Positions 17,767 to 26,519 of a stretch of 64,000 bases of DNA are shown piece by piece. The position numbers and the translations under genes were made by a program. The stretch covers positions 79,904 to 143,903 of the forward strand of contig LIHN01000017.1 in assembly GCA_001314545.1 (NCBI GenBank), read 5' to 3'. This DNA comes from Bacteroidetes bacterium HLUCCA01. Lineage in GTDB: Bacteria > Bacteroidota > Rhodothermia > Balneolales > HLUCCA01. Within the stretch, counting starts at the first letter, position 1; each line of letters begins with the position of its first letter. Under the pieces are notes generated by a model that saw only the letters and a program-made list of their open reading frames with translations, did not search any database and was not told the DNA's origin.

Positions 17767-20127
17767 ATGAAAACTCTACTTTTGGGCTTACTTTTTTCAG
17801 GCCTCCTGGTTAATGTGACTACGGCGCAGGAAGACCCGGCTGCGTTGCCGTTCGATACCTGGCAGGTGTACACATCCCAGCAAAACGTAACGGCCCTGGA
17901 CCTTCTCGATCAGCGGATTATTGCGCTGACAACCGGGGGCTTTTTCCTGTACCATCAGACAGACGGAAGTGTGGAGGTGTACAATACAGGAAGCGGTAAG
18001 TACCGGTCGGAGGCCACCGCCATGGCGGTAGATGCCGCTGCCGGAAAGGTCTGGCTGGGCTATGCCGATGGCACACTGTCGGTTTTTGATCCTGAAACAT
18101 CGCGATTCAGGCATTTCAATGATATTTCACGAAACGACCGGTTTATATCTAACCGGATCAACGGGTTGGACTTCCGTGATGGTATGCTGTATGTGGCCAC
18201 CGATTTCGGACTGGTTCTTTTTTCGGGGGAGACCAACGTAGTGGTAGACTCCTACACCCGGTTTGGCGGTTTCCCTTCACCGTTGGCAGCCCGTGATGTT
18301 TCGGTAACGGATGCGGGTATATTCCTGGCAACCTCGGAGGGAGTTGCCATTGGCAATCCGGACCAGGACGACCTGAAACTGGCCGCATCCTGGGTTACCT
18401 ACCCTTCCTCAGTTCACTTCCAAAACCAGGCTCTGAACCTGATTGCTTCCGCACAGGGTCTGATAGTAGCTTCCTCGCCTGACCTCAATTTTTACTTCGA
18501 CGGTGCTGGCTGGCAGGAATTTACAACACCACAGGGTACAGGTCTGCTTGGAGTTCAACCGGTTGAAGGCGCTGACTGGCTGGGGATAACTTCCCGACAG
18601 CTGGTCCGTATCGATACCGCAACCTTTACGGTTCAGATGCTTGCCGCTACCGGTGCAGGCACTAATTTATCAGCCGTAATGCAGTCGCAGGGCGCCTTTA
18701 TTGCGGGCACAAACAACCGGGGATTCGCCCGCTGGAGCACACCCGAAACGGAGCCGGAGTTCTATGCCCCGAATGGTCCTTCCCACAACCTTTTTGAGCA
18801 GGCAGTCGTCGCTGAAAACGGCGATGTGGTCATTGCATCGAGTCCTACACCGGGCCGGTTTAATATTGGTTTTCTTGACACCGGCTTTTATCTGTTTCGT
18901 GATGGTACCTGGGTTAATATCAACAGTACCACAACAACGTCCATGCAGCAATTGAATGCCAGCAGTCTATTCACCACCGCGGTGTCTGGGGAACAGTATT
19001 TCTTCGGTTCATGGGGAGGCGGTTTTTACCGGTACGATGCGGGCAGGGAGGAGCTCACGCGCTACAATTCCGCGAATACCGGCCTGCCGGGATTCATGGA
19101 AGGATCGGCATTCATGGTTATTTCAGGTCTGGCTGCCGACCGCACGGAGGAAGACCATGTCTGGGTTGTATCGCGCAGCAGTGCAACCAATACGCTGGGT
19201 CGATACCGTATAGCAGATGGCACCGTTGAAACGTTTGATCGTATTGCCACAGGTTTGCCCGCGGATGCCCGCTATATCAAGGTGTTTACGGATTCCTATG
19301 GGCAGCTCTGGATTACCCTGGAAAATGCCTCGGAGTCAGGGCGGGGACTTCTTGTAGTTCGTGATCCGGAGGGTGGTGTAGATAGTTCCTTCCGCCTGAC
19401 GGCCGCGGAAGAGTCGGGCGCATTACCGGATGAACGGGTGAACGTGCTTGTGCAGGATCGCAGGGGCGAAGTTTGGGTAGGAACCGACCGTGGCCTGGTC
19501 CGATACCTGTTTCCTGATCGAATCATAACGGGCTCAGCGCTGGAGCGGCGCGGACAGCCGCCGATTAATGCTGACACGACCGCCTTCGACCGAATTATCC
19601 TGCGAAATGTTCGTATAACCGCCATGGCCGTTGATGGTAATAACCAGAAGTGGATCGGGACCGACGGAGATGGGATGTATCTCATTGAGGAGTCGGGCCG
19701 CGCAATTCTGCGTCATTTTACCACCGAAAACAGTCCAATTACGTCAGATGTCATACGGTCGGTCGCAGTAAATTCACAAACTGGCGAGGTTTTCATCGCC
19801 TCCGAAAATGGTTTCGCTGTCTACAGCGCACTGGAGCAGGAAGGCCGGCGGAGTATGGGTACGCTGCGGGTCTATCCAAACCCGTACAGTTACCGGGATC
19901 ATGCCGGTTCACCGGTTGTGATTGAAGGACTGCGCGATAATGCCACGGTAAGCATAATGACGGCGGATGGCAGGCTGGTCCGGCGTTTTTCCACCAGGGG
20001 GGGCAGAGCCAGCTGGGACGGGCTTGATGATCAGGGCAATATGGTAGCGACGGGCGTCTACTTTGTTGTTGCGAACGAGAATAACGGCAGCCAGACAGGC
20101 CGCGGCAGGCTTGTTATAGTACGGTAA
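17767..20127 (+). CDS. PorZ-like two-propeller protein of the T9SS
   Basis: 786 aa with a signal peptide ending near TTAQ. Two beta-propellers follow: repeated blades such as GKVWLGYADGTLSVFD, GEVWVGTDRGLVRY and NQKWIGTDGDGMYLIEES. The C-terminal domain opens with LRVYPNPYSY and ends GVYFVVANENNG-RGRLVIVR, a T9SS-type tail. PorZ of Porphyromonas has this layout and about this length, and belongs to the T9SS attachment complex on the cell surface. The alternative is an ordinary secreted propeller cargo. The presence of a T9SS cargo 4 kb upstream supports T9SS use. Confidence 0.65.
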   Translation: MKTLLLGLLFSGLLVNVTTAQEDPAALPFDTWQVYTSQQNVTALDLLDQRIIALTTGGFFLYHQTDGSVEVYNTGSGKYRSEATAMAVDAAAGKVWLGYADGTLSVFDPETSRFRHFNDISRNDRFISNRINGLDFRDGMLYVATDFGLVLFSGETNVVVDSYTRFGGFPSPLAARDVSVTDAGIFLATSEGVAIGNPDQDDLKLAASWVTYPSSVHFQNQALNLIASAQGLIVASSPDLNFYFDGAGWQEFTTPQGTGLLGVQPVEGADWLGITSRQLVRIDTATFTVQMLAATGAGTNLSAVMQSQGAFIAGTNNRGFARWSTPETEPEFYAPNGPSHNLFEQAVVAENGDVVIASSPTPGRFNIGFLDTGFYLFRDGTWVNINSTTTTSMQQLNASSLFTTAVSGEQYFFGSWGGGFYRYDAGREELTRYNSANTGLPGFMEGSAFMVISGLAADRTEEDHVWVVSRSSATNTLGRYRIADGTVETFDRIATGLPADARYIKVFTDSYGQLWITLENASESGRGLLVVRDPEGGVDSSFRLTAAEESGALPDERVNVLVQDRRGEVWVGTDRGLVRYLFPDRIITGSALERRGQPPINADTTAFDRIILRNVRITAMAVDGNNQKWIGTDGDGMYLIEESGRAILRHFTTENSPITSDVIRSVAVNSQTGEVFIASENGFAVYSALEQEGRRSMGTLRVYPNPYSYRDHAGSPVVIEGLRDNATVSIMTADGRLVRRFSTRGGRASWDGLDDQGNMVATGVYFVVANENNGSQTGRGRLVIVR

Positions 20128-20156
20128 TTTGCTATGGACTGCAGTTGTTCTGCAGA

Positions 20157-20199
20157 AATAAAAAAGGCCTGTAACTTGTTTTTTCAAATTACAGGCCTT
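20157..20199 (-). terminator. Rho-independent terminator of tRNA-Ala
   Basis: On the minus strand, AAGGCCTGTAA and TTACAGGCCTT form an 11-pair stem followed by TTTTATTT, just after the tRNA-Ala 3' end. The same hairpin lies 30 bases past the PorZ-like gene and might serve both directions. Confidence 0.85.
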
Positions 20200-20204
20200 G
20201 CAGG

Positions 20205-20278
20205 TGGAGCTATGGGGATTCGAACCCCAGACCTTCGCGCTGCCAGCGCGACGCTCTAGCCAGCTGAGCTATAGCCCC
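20205..20278 (-). tRNA. tRNA-Ala (anticodon GGC)
   Basis: Cloverleaf on the minus strand: acceptor GGGGCTA pairs with TAGCTCC, D arm GCTCAGCTGGCTAGAGC, anticodon stem-loop TCGCG-CTGGCAG-CGCGA, T arm GGGGTTCGAATCCCC. CCA is not encoded. Confidence 0.97.
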
Positions 20279-20465
20279 GTTTAAGAGTTGCAAAGTTAAG
20301 CAAAAAATCTGTTTTTACACATCATGCTACGCTTTAAAAAAAGATTTTTTCAAATAATCTCCATAAAACAATATTATTGATTAACTTTCGTAACAATTTG
20401 CAGGGTTTTAAAACCCGAATGCCTTTTTGAATATTTACTGTAACTGTCAAATCAAAGGACCTCAC

Positions 20466-21413
20466 ATGAAACTGCACATCCGACACTATGCATCACTTGC
20501 AGTAATTGCACTGCTTGTTGTGACCGGTTGCCAATCTTCCGAGCCACTTCAGGATCCAGATCCGCTTACCATTGAATTCTTGCGCTCGCTGAGTGAAGAG
20601 CAATTACGTGAGCGTGATTCCGATGGTGATGGCCTGAGTGATTACGATGAACTTTTTGTTTACAACACCAATCCGCTCTCAGCTGATACCGACGATGACG
20701 GTCTCTCCGATACCGATGAAATCAATAATCACGGTACCGACCCCCTGAATGCTGACACCGACGATGATGGCCTTAGCGATGGTGACGAGGTACTGGTTTA
20801 TGGTACCGATCCACTCAATCCCGACACCGATGGCGATGGTTTGTCTGATGGTGATGAGGTCAACGAGTACCGTACCAATCCACTGAGTGCAGATTCCGAT
20901 GGTGACGGTCTGAATGATTATGACGAAGTCTACGTATACGGAACCGATCCCAATAACCCTGACACCGACGGGAACGGCTTCACTGACGGACAAGAAGTTG
21001 AAATGGGGACAAACCCGCTTGATGCCAATGAGCCAGCTTTTATCCGTGAACTCGCTACCATTAACTTCGACTTTGACCGTTCCAACATCGACTCCCGTGC
21101 TGCAACTGCACTGGCTGCAAATGTAGAACAACTCAAAGATGCACCAAACTTCCGTCTTCGTGTAGATGCGTTTACCGATCACGTAGGTGGCGACCAGTAC
21201 AACCTGCGTCTGTCCGTCCGTCGTGCCAATGCCGTGCGACAGTTCTACGTAGAGAACGGTATTGCCGAAGATCGTATTGAAGTTAACGGACTGGGTAAAG
21301 CTCCGGTACCATGTGCAACTCAGGATACCGATGGTCGTGGATGCCGTGCTAACCGACGTGCTGAATCCCATCCGGTTAATCCGTATCCGTTCACCCCACG
21401 GTTTGTTGACTAA
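20466..21413 (+). CDS. OmpA-family lipoprotein with six thrombospondin type 3 repeats
   Basis: 315-aa outer-membrane lipoprotein. Signal peptide with lipobox Cys22 (VTGC). Residues 51-188 hold six repeats of about 23 residues with the calcium-binding pattern D-x-D-x-D-G-L-S-D-x-D-E. The C-terminal OmpA domain (about 200-300) binds peptidoglycan and shows INFDFDRSNI, TDHVGGDQYN and LRLSVRRANAVR. I chose the ATG at 20466 after an AAAGGA ribosome site; the frame reaches 13 codons further. The likely role is a calcium-stabilised tether between outer membrane and cell wall. It is a single gene with its own terminator. Confidence 0.93.
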   Translation: MKLHIRHYASLAVIALLVVTGCQSSEPLQDPDPLTIEFLRSLSEEQLRERDSDGDGLSDYDELFVYNTNPLSADTDDDGLSDTDEINNHGTDPLNADTDDDGLSDGDEVLVYGTDPLNPDTDGDGLSDGDEVNEYRTNPLSADSDGDGLNDYDEVYVYGTDPNNPDTDGNGFTDGQEVEMGTNPLDANEPAFIRELATINFDFDRSNIDSRAATALAANVEQLKDAPNFRLRVDAFTDHVGGDQYNLRLSVRRANAVRQFYVENGIAEDRIEVNGLGKAPVPCATQDTDGRGCRANRRAESHPVNPYPFTPRFVD

Positions 21414-21445
21414 GGGATAACGATTTCAACGGATCAAATTTATTC

Positions 21446-21482
21446 AAAGGCGCAATTCCATCGGAGTTGCGCCTTTTTTTAT
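21446..21482 (+). terminator. Rho-independent terminator of the OmpA lipoprotein
   Basis: AAGGCGCAA and TTGCGCCTT form a nine-pair stem with an 11-base loop, followed by a run of T. Confidence 0.93.
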
Positions 21483-21648
21483 ACCCCTTCCTGACTATCC
21501 GGATGACGGATTAAGGAAAGTTCTGTCTGAAAGCAGCAGGCTGATGGGAAGTGACTGATTTAAATAGAGATATTCGGGTTTGCTGAAATCCTAAGTTTCA
21601 GCTAATATTCCTTTTGCCTGACTCAGTGAATTGCATAGCTAAAAATTT

Positions 21649-22836
21649 ATGTTACGGCACCTCGGATTACTACTAGTGGCGTGTTTGGGTCTGTTCTGTT
21701 CAACACATGCACAAACGCTGGCATCGGATGACGCGCCGGTGCGGATAGAACTACGCGTAAATCCGCTGCTCACCGAAGCACAGGCCTTATCCCTGGCCAC
21801 GCTTGGAATCAATACATCGGGCAGGGGACAGGAACTATTCGAGATCATCATCCAGAATACCTCGGGTACGCTACAGACCGATTTATACCTGCGAATTGAG
21901 GTGTATGCATCCCGATTCGGAAAAATTGCCGAAGTCTATTCCGCCCGTCGTCAACCCATAACCCTACAGCCGGCCCAGGTCATCATTGCCAATAATAATA
22001 ATCTGGAAGTAGGTGTTCCCGGAATACCACCTCAATCACTTGTTGCCGCACTAACCACAGAAGGCGAGAATTTTGTTAACAGCCTGGAGGGCAGCAGCGC
22101 GATACCCGATGATATTTACACCACAAAAGTTTTTGTCTTCAGAGGGAGTCCGTTTCCGGGTGAGGGACAGCTGCTGGCCAGCGCCGAAGAGGTTGTAGGG
22201 GCCCGACCTATCCAGAACTCAGTCGATTTTGAATTGCTTCAACCCGGCGGACCTGTTGGTGGAGGCGATCTCAGTGTTTCCGTCACACCTGCTTTTCGGT
22301 GGGACGGTCCCATTGACCAGCGTTACAGGCTTATCGTAGTCGAAGATTTCGGACAGTCGCCGCTGAGCTTGCTTCAGGGTGCCCAGTCTACGGAAGCAGT
22401 ACTGGGAAGCGGAGCCGCAGGCAGCAGATTACTGGAATTTGAAATGGTTGACGCGCTTATTCAGGGTACATCCTGGCAGTATCCGGTAAGCGGGGTGCGA
22501 CCACTGCAGCCCGGAAGCCGCTATTTCTGGCAGATTTTTGCGTTGATACAAACTGCGACCGGGGTTCAGGAACGACCTTCATCTATCTTCGAGTTCACCG
22601 TTCCCGACGGTGGTAACCCCGGAGAATTTCAGACCGCAAACCAGGAATCGACGCCCGTGGTGCTCTCTATATCCCCTGAACTTGGAGCCGAACTGGTGGC
22701 GTTGATTGAGCGCGGCTACGAAATTACATCGGTTGAAGTTGATGGAATCCGTTACTCCGGCGCTTCCGTTTTAACCGTGCTTGAAGAATTCGCCAACGGT
22801 ATCCGTTCCGGTGAAATAACCATCGTAACGCCATGA
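21649..22836 (+). CDS. Secreted protein with Fn3-like region, function unknown
   Basis: 395 aa with a signal peptide ending near THAQ. I do not recognise a named family. Residues 200-320 look like a fibronectin type III-like beta sandwich: TPAFRWDGPID, YRLIVVEDFG and LQPGSRYFWQIFAL. The N-terminal 180 residues are beta-rich (IELRVNPLL and FEIIIQNTSG). The ATGA overlap with the FecR-domain gene shows translational coupling. It is the first gene of a four-gene cassette that ends in a CHASE2 cyclase, so it may be the exposed partner of that system. Confidence 0.75.
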   Translation: MLRHLGLLLVACLGLFCSTHAQTLASDDAPVRIELRVNPLLTEAQALSLATLGINTSGRGQELFEIIIQNTSGTLQTDLYLRIEVYASRFGKIAEVYSARRQPITLQPAQVIIANNNNLEVGVPGIPPQSLVAALTTEGENFVNSLEGSSAIPDDIYTTKVFVFRGSPFPGEGQLLASAEEVVGARPIQNSVDFELLQPGGPVGGGDLSVSVTPAFRWDGPIDQRYRLIVVEDFGQSPLSLLQGAQSTEAVLGSGAAGSRLLEFEMVDALIQGTSWQYPVSGVRPLQPGSRYFWQIFALIQTATGVQERPSSIFEFTVPDGGNPGEFQTANQESTPVVLSISPELGAELVALIERGYEITSVEVDGIRYSGASVLTVLEEFANGIRSGEITIVTP

Positions 22837-23642
22837 AAACCGTACTGCTTTCCGTAATCATCTGGGCGTTTACGGCGGTATCCAACCCGGCCGGTGCCAG
22901 TGGTTTGGCCATGCCATCTCAATGGGGTATGCACCCGTACATCGCCGCCGCTGTGACATTTACTGCCCCTTCTGAAACCGTCATCAAAAATGACGAGCAA
23001 CCCCTGGCCATCGTCAGGCGGTTTCGTCCTACCGTCAACGTTCGTGAATCCGCTGCACAGCAATGGGTGGAAGCAAGAGTAGCGCAACCACTTTTTCACA
23101 GTGACACCCTCCGGACCGAGCAGGATGGGTACGCTGTTGTGCAGATGGTTGACAACAGTTTGATCAGGGTCCGACCCAACTCCATGCTTATTATTCGTGG
23201 TGATGTCAATGAGCGAGGCGGAGTTAATTCGCGGATTGACGTTGAGCGAGGTGGGCTGAACCTGCAGGTCAGCGGTCGAAACAGCGAATATGAAGTGGGA
23301 ACGCAAACGGCAGTTGCGGCCGTAAAGGGAACCCGGTTCTCTGTAACACTGAATTCCGATGGAACTACCACCATTGTGTGTTTTACCGGTGCACTTGATG
23401 TTATCGCCCGTGAATCCGGCCGGTCGGTTGAACTGCGCGGTGGAAGGCGTGCATTGGTTAACAGCAGCGGACAGGCCGTGCAGACAGAACGCGTCTCCCG
23501 CAGGGAAATGCGCCGTCTGGAAGCTGAAGAAGTACAGCTTGAAGAGGCTTCTGTGCCCGATGTACTTCGAATCAGATTGCAAAACAGTGACGGAGACATC
23601 CGCGAAATCGAAATTCCCTATTTCCGAAACGAAAAACCATAG
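22833..23642 (+). CDS. FecR-domain periplasmic protein
   Basis: 269 aa. Signal peptide (about 1-23), then a FecR domain at about 60-190: SDTLRTEQDGYAVVQMVDNS, IRVRPNSMLIIRG, EVGTQTAVAAVKGTRF and ALDVIARESGRSVEL. It has no cytoplasmic anti-sigma segment or transmembrane helix after the signal, so it is not a classical FecR anti-sigma regulator. It is more likely a free or surface-associated periplasmic FecR domain. The C-terminal Arg/Glu-rich part (RREMRRLEAEEVQLEE) may be a helix for docking. It overlaps the upstream gene by four bases, and the large barrel gene follows after 12 bases. Confidence 0.87.
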   Translation: MKTVLLSVIIWAFTAVSNPAGASGLAMPSQWGMHPYIAAAVTFTAPSETVIKNDEQPLAIVRRFRPTVNVRESAAQQWVEARVAQPLFHSDTLRTEQDGYAVVQMVDNSLIRVRPNSMLIIRGDVNERGGVNSRIDVERGGLNLQVSGRNSEYEVGTQTAVAAVKGTRFSVTLNSDGTTTIVCFTGALDVIARESGRSVELRGGRRALVNSSGQAVQTERVSRREMRRLEAEEVQLEEASVPDVLRIRLQNSDGDIREIEIPYFRNEKP

Positions 23643-23654
23643 AAGAGTCATGTT

Positions 23655-26396
23655 TTGAGGAGTACTACCAGCTTATTGTGGGGAATACTGGTGGCCGTGT
23701 TACTTACGGTACGTGCTGACATTGCGCTGGGTCAATTTCAGATTATTCATACCCCCCTGCAGGAAGCGCAGGAAGGTCGACCCGCCATACTATCCTTCTC
23801 TGTGCCCGGCGCCGGCGGCGATCTTTCGGTTGAAGCCAGCATATTTTACCGTACGGACCTGCAGCTGACCTACACCCGTGAACCCGCTTTGTGGCAACGT
23901 AACCGCTTTGAAGCCCGGTTACCGGCTGACGCCGTTCAGGGAAGTACCCTCTACTATTACATCCAGCTGGATTATGCCGATGGAAGCATGGTTCGGTTTC
24001 CGTCGGGAAGTCCTGCTGCCGGTGTTATCGAAACACCCATCCGCGTGCCTCAAAACCAGCCTCCTGAAGGGCAGACGGCCCGGATTGATTACCGGATTAT
24101 GTCGCCCCTGCCCGATGAACCCGTCGCTGCTGATGAAGCGCTTATTGCCATCGCTTTTTTTTATCCCGAGGGAAGTGTGGATGCCGGAGGCTTCAGGTTG
24201 ATGGTTAACGGTCTGGATGTGACAGCTCAGGCCGAGGTAACCCCCTTTCTTATTACCTATGTACCGGAGGAGCTTCCAACGGGCGACAACCATGTGCGCC
24301 TTGTTTATCGCGACCTCACCCGTGATATAGAACTGATCTCCTGGTCGTTCGCAGCTGTTCCCTCCGGCTCTTTGCCGGATGACGGGCAGGCCGACCGTGA
24401 ACCTCCGCTGACCGGAGACGTTCAGTTAACAGCCAGGAATCAGGTCAACGCGGGACAAAACTTTGATTTCGTCCGCGGTTCATTCAATGTGCGAGGCAGC
24501 CAGGGGAAATGGACCTACAGTGCCAACGGTCTGCGAACTTCACAGGAATCGTCCCGGCTACAGCCGCAGAACCGCTACGGTCTTCAGCTGGCCTACAGCG
24601 ATATGGCCACACTCGAGCTTGGACATGTCTATCCGGTCATGAATCCCCTGCTAATTGCCGGAAGGCGAATCAACGGAGGACATCTTCGCATCAACCTCCC
24701 ATCCCGTGTATTCAGCCTGCAGGTGCTCCACGGAGAATCGGTCCGGCGGGTTGACCCCCTGTTCACAGATATAGAGCAGGTTATTCGTACGAGGGAACTG
24801 GAAGGCGAAGTTATTGTCACGGATACCAGCTATGTTTTCGGGCTGCAATCGGGTGGGAGGGGAACCTTCACCCAGCATATCAGCGGTGCAAGACTTGGTT
24901 TTGGCTATGGTAACGGGGTTCAAATTGGCCTGAATGCCATCCGGGTGCGTGATCTGCTCAGCAGTATTCCCTATTTCAACGAGTACGACCCAACAGGTAT
25001 GCTCGCCTGGCAGCAGGGACTTACCCCAATCCAGCAGCAACAATTGGCGGACAATCCCGAATGGCTGCAAATTACACGTTCGGCTGCAGCGCCGGTATCC
25101 AATACGGCCTTCGCCGCCGATATTCAGGTCAACCTCGACCGCAACCGCATCCGTCTGAACAGCGAGGTGGGAGCGAGTCTGCTCAATAACGACATCAGTG
25201 AAGGTCCGTTTACTGCCGAAAAGGCCGATGAACTTGGATTTGAGCTGGATGACAACCTCATCACATTGTTTGACCGCCTGGCATGGCTCATTGTTATCAA
25301 CGAAAACATGAATGCCCTGCCGGTGCGCATTGAAAACGAACAGGCCGAAATTATTATTCCAACCGGAATTTTTGCTACCCAGCATCAGCTGGGGCTTAAC
25401 TACGTTAATAATTCGCTGAACGTGCAGTACCGGTGGATTGGTCCTGACTTTGTATCGCTGGCCAACAACGGCATACGCCGGGATATTGCCGGAATTACCG
25501 TAACAGACCGTATCCGCCTTTTCCGAAATACGGTTTACATTAACCTGTTGTATGAGCAACTTCAGGACAATCTCATCGGTCAGCTGGAAGCTACAACCCA
25601 TACCCAAACCATCGGTACGGGGATTAACTGGTTCCCTGTAGCTCGTACCTTACCCCGGGTTAATATTTCGGTCCGACATACCACCCGCGACAACCGCCTG
25701 TCCTGGAGCAGCCCGTTTCTGAATGGTGAGCAGTCGGGCAGCGACCTGGTTCGCAATGCTGTACTATCCGAAAACGATGCGTTATTGCAGGCCCCGACAC
25801 CCCGACTGCAGCAAACCTGGCAGTCGTCTGCAGCCCTGTCCTACCCTCTTCAGCTGGACTATGCCACTCATGATATTGTACTTAGCTTTGGCACCATATC
25901 GACAGACGATCAGCGTTTCCGGTATGGCGATTTCACCAATCTCAGTATGGGGCTGGCCGTAAATACCGGCTTTTATGACTGGCCTTTGCAGACGCGTCTT
26001 GCCTTGAACTACACCGACTCTGACGGACAAAGCGGTCTGACCGAGGTGCGGATATTTGGGGTCAATCTGGGTGCCAATTACACCATGCTCAACGAAAACC
26101 TGCTGGCCGATGCAGAAGTAGCGGCGCTGAGTAACCGCATCCGAACCACACCCCTTCAGGTTGACGATGGTGGCGATGCTGCCAACGTTTTCAACAACCG
26201 GTTCATACCCGACCCCGCTAATCAATCGCGCGATGAAGCTTTTTCGGTGCTGGCCAGTGCCGGTGTGACCTACAAGCTCTACGATGTGCATCATTTCAGG
26301 CTCTCAGGTAGTTACACCAACGTATCGTCCAGGGTGCAGAATCTGCGTTTTTCCAACGATCACCTGCTGCAGTTTCGTTACACGTACTATTTTTGA
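23655..26396 (+). CDS. Large predicted outer-membrane barrel protein, unknown family
   Basis: 913 aa with a signal peptide ending near ALGQ. Residues 25-260 form beta-sandwich segments (FSVPGAGGDLSVEASIFYR and LYYYIQLDYADGS). The rest alternates strands like a barrel and ends in the aromatic LLQFRYTYYF, a typical outer-membrane signal. There is no TonB plug. The only possible start is the TTG at 23655, because the nearby ATG at 23650 runs into a stop after one codon; AGAAGAG lies upstream. It is probably the outer-membrane part of the cassette with the FecR protein and the CHASE2 cyclase. No function can be assigned. Confidence 0.75.
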   Translation: MRSTTSLLWGILVAVLLTVRADIALGQFQIIHTPLQEAQEGRPAILSFSVPGAGGDLSVEASIFYRTDLQLTYTREPALWQRNRFEARLPADAVQGSTLYYYIQLDYADGSMVRFPSGSPAAGVIETPIRVPQNQPPEGQTARIDYRIMSPLPDEPVAADEALIAIAFFYPEGSVDAGGFRLMVNGLDVTAQAEVTPFLITYVPEELPTGDNHVRLVYRDLTRDIELISWSFAAVPSGSLPDDGQADREPPLTGDVQLTARNQVNAGQNFDFVRGSFNVRGSQGKWTYSANGLRTSQESSRLQPQNRYGLQLAYSDMATLELGHVYPVMNPLLIAGRRINGGHLRINLPSRVFSLQVLHGESVRRVDPLFTDIEQVIRTRELEGEVIVTDTSYVFGLQSGGRGTFTQHISGARLGFGYGNGVQIGLNAIRVRDLLSSIPYFNEYDPTGMLAWQQGLTPIQQQQLADNPEWLQITRSAAAPVSNTAFAADIQVNLDRNRIRLNSEVGASLLNNDISEGPFTAEKADELGFELDDNLITLFDRLAWLIVINENMNALPVRIENEQAEIIIPTGIFATQHQLGLNYVNNSLNVQYRWIGPDFVSLANNGIRRDIAGITVTDRIRLFRNTVYINLLYEQLQDNLIGQLEATTHTQTIGTGINWFPVARTLPRVNISVRHTTRDNRLSWSSPFLNGEQSGSDLVRNAVLSENDALLQAPTPRLQQTWQSSAALSYPLQLDYATHDIVLSFGTISTDDQRFRYGDFTNLSMGLAVNTGFYDWPLQTRLALNYTDSDGQSGLTEVRIFGVNLGANYTMLNENLLADAEVAALSNRIRTTPLQVDDGGDAANVFNNRFIPDPANQSRDEAFSVLASAGVTYKLYDVHHFRLSGSYTNVSSRVQNLRFSNDHLLQFRYTYYF

Positions 26397-26424
26397 CCTC
26401 GGTGTGCGGTAAAAGAGTACCTTT

Positions 26425-26478
26425 GACAACTGACAACTGACAACTGACAACTGACAACTGACAACTGACAACTGACAA
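26425..26478. repeat. Heptanucleotide tandem repeat (GACAACT)n
   Basis: Seven perfect copies of GACAACT followed by GACAA, between the barrel gene and the CHASE2 cyclase. On the opposite strand it yields spurious QLSVVSC open frames. Confidence 0.97.
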
Positions 26479-26519
26479 TCGGCACCCCTTCATTCTCCTG
26501 GCCCTGAGTCATCCTCCCC

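Noticed and set aside
20163..20199. Terminator for the PorZ-like gene on the plus strand
   Set aside because: The plus-strand copy of the hairpin is not followed by T residues, while the minus-strand copy is; it is annotated for tRNA-Ala.
20679..21371. 230-codon minus-strand frame
   Set aside because: It is antisense to the calcium-repeat region of the OmpA lipoprotein; its Ile/Val/Gly-rich repeats only mirror the repeated codons.
24651..25607. 318-codon minus-strand frame
   Set aside because: It lies fully within the large barrel gene and has no start context or domain; plus-strand coding there is continuous.
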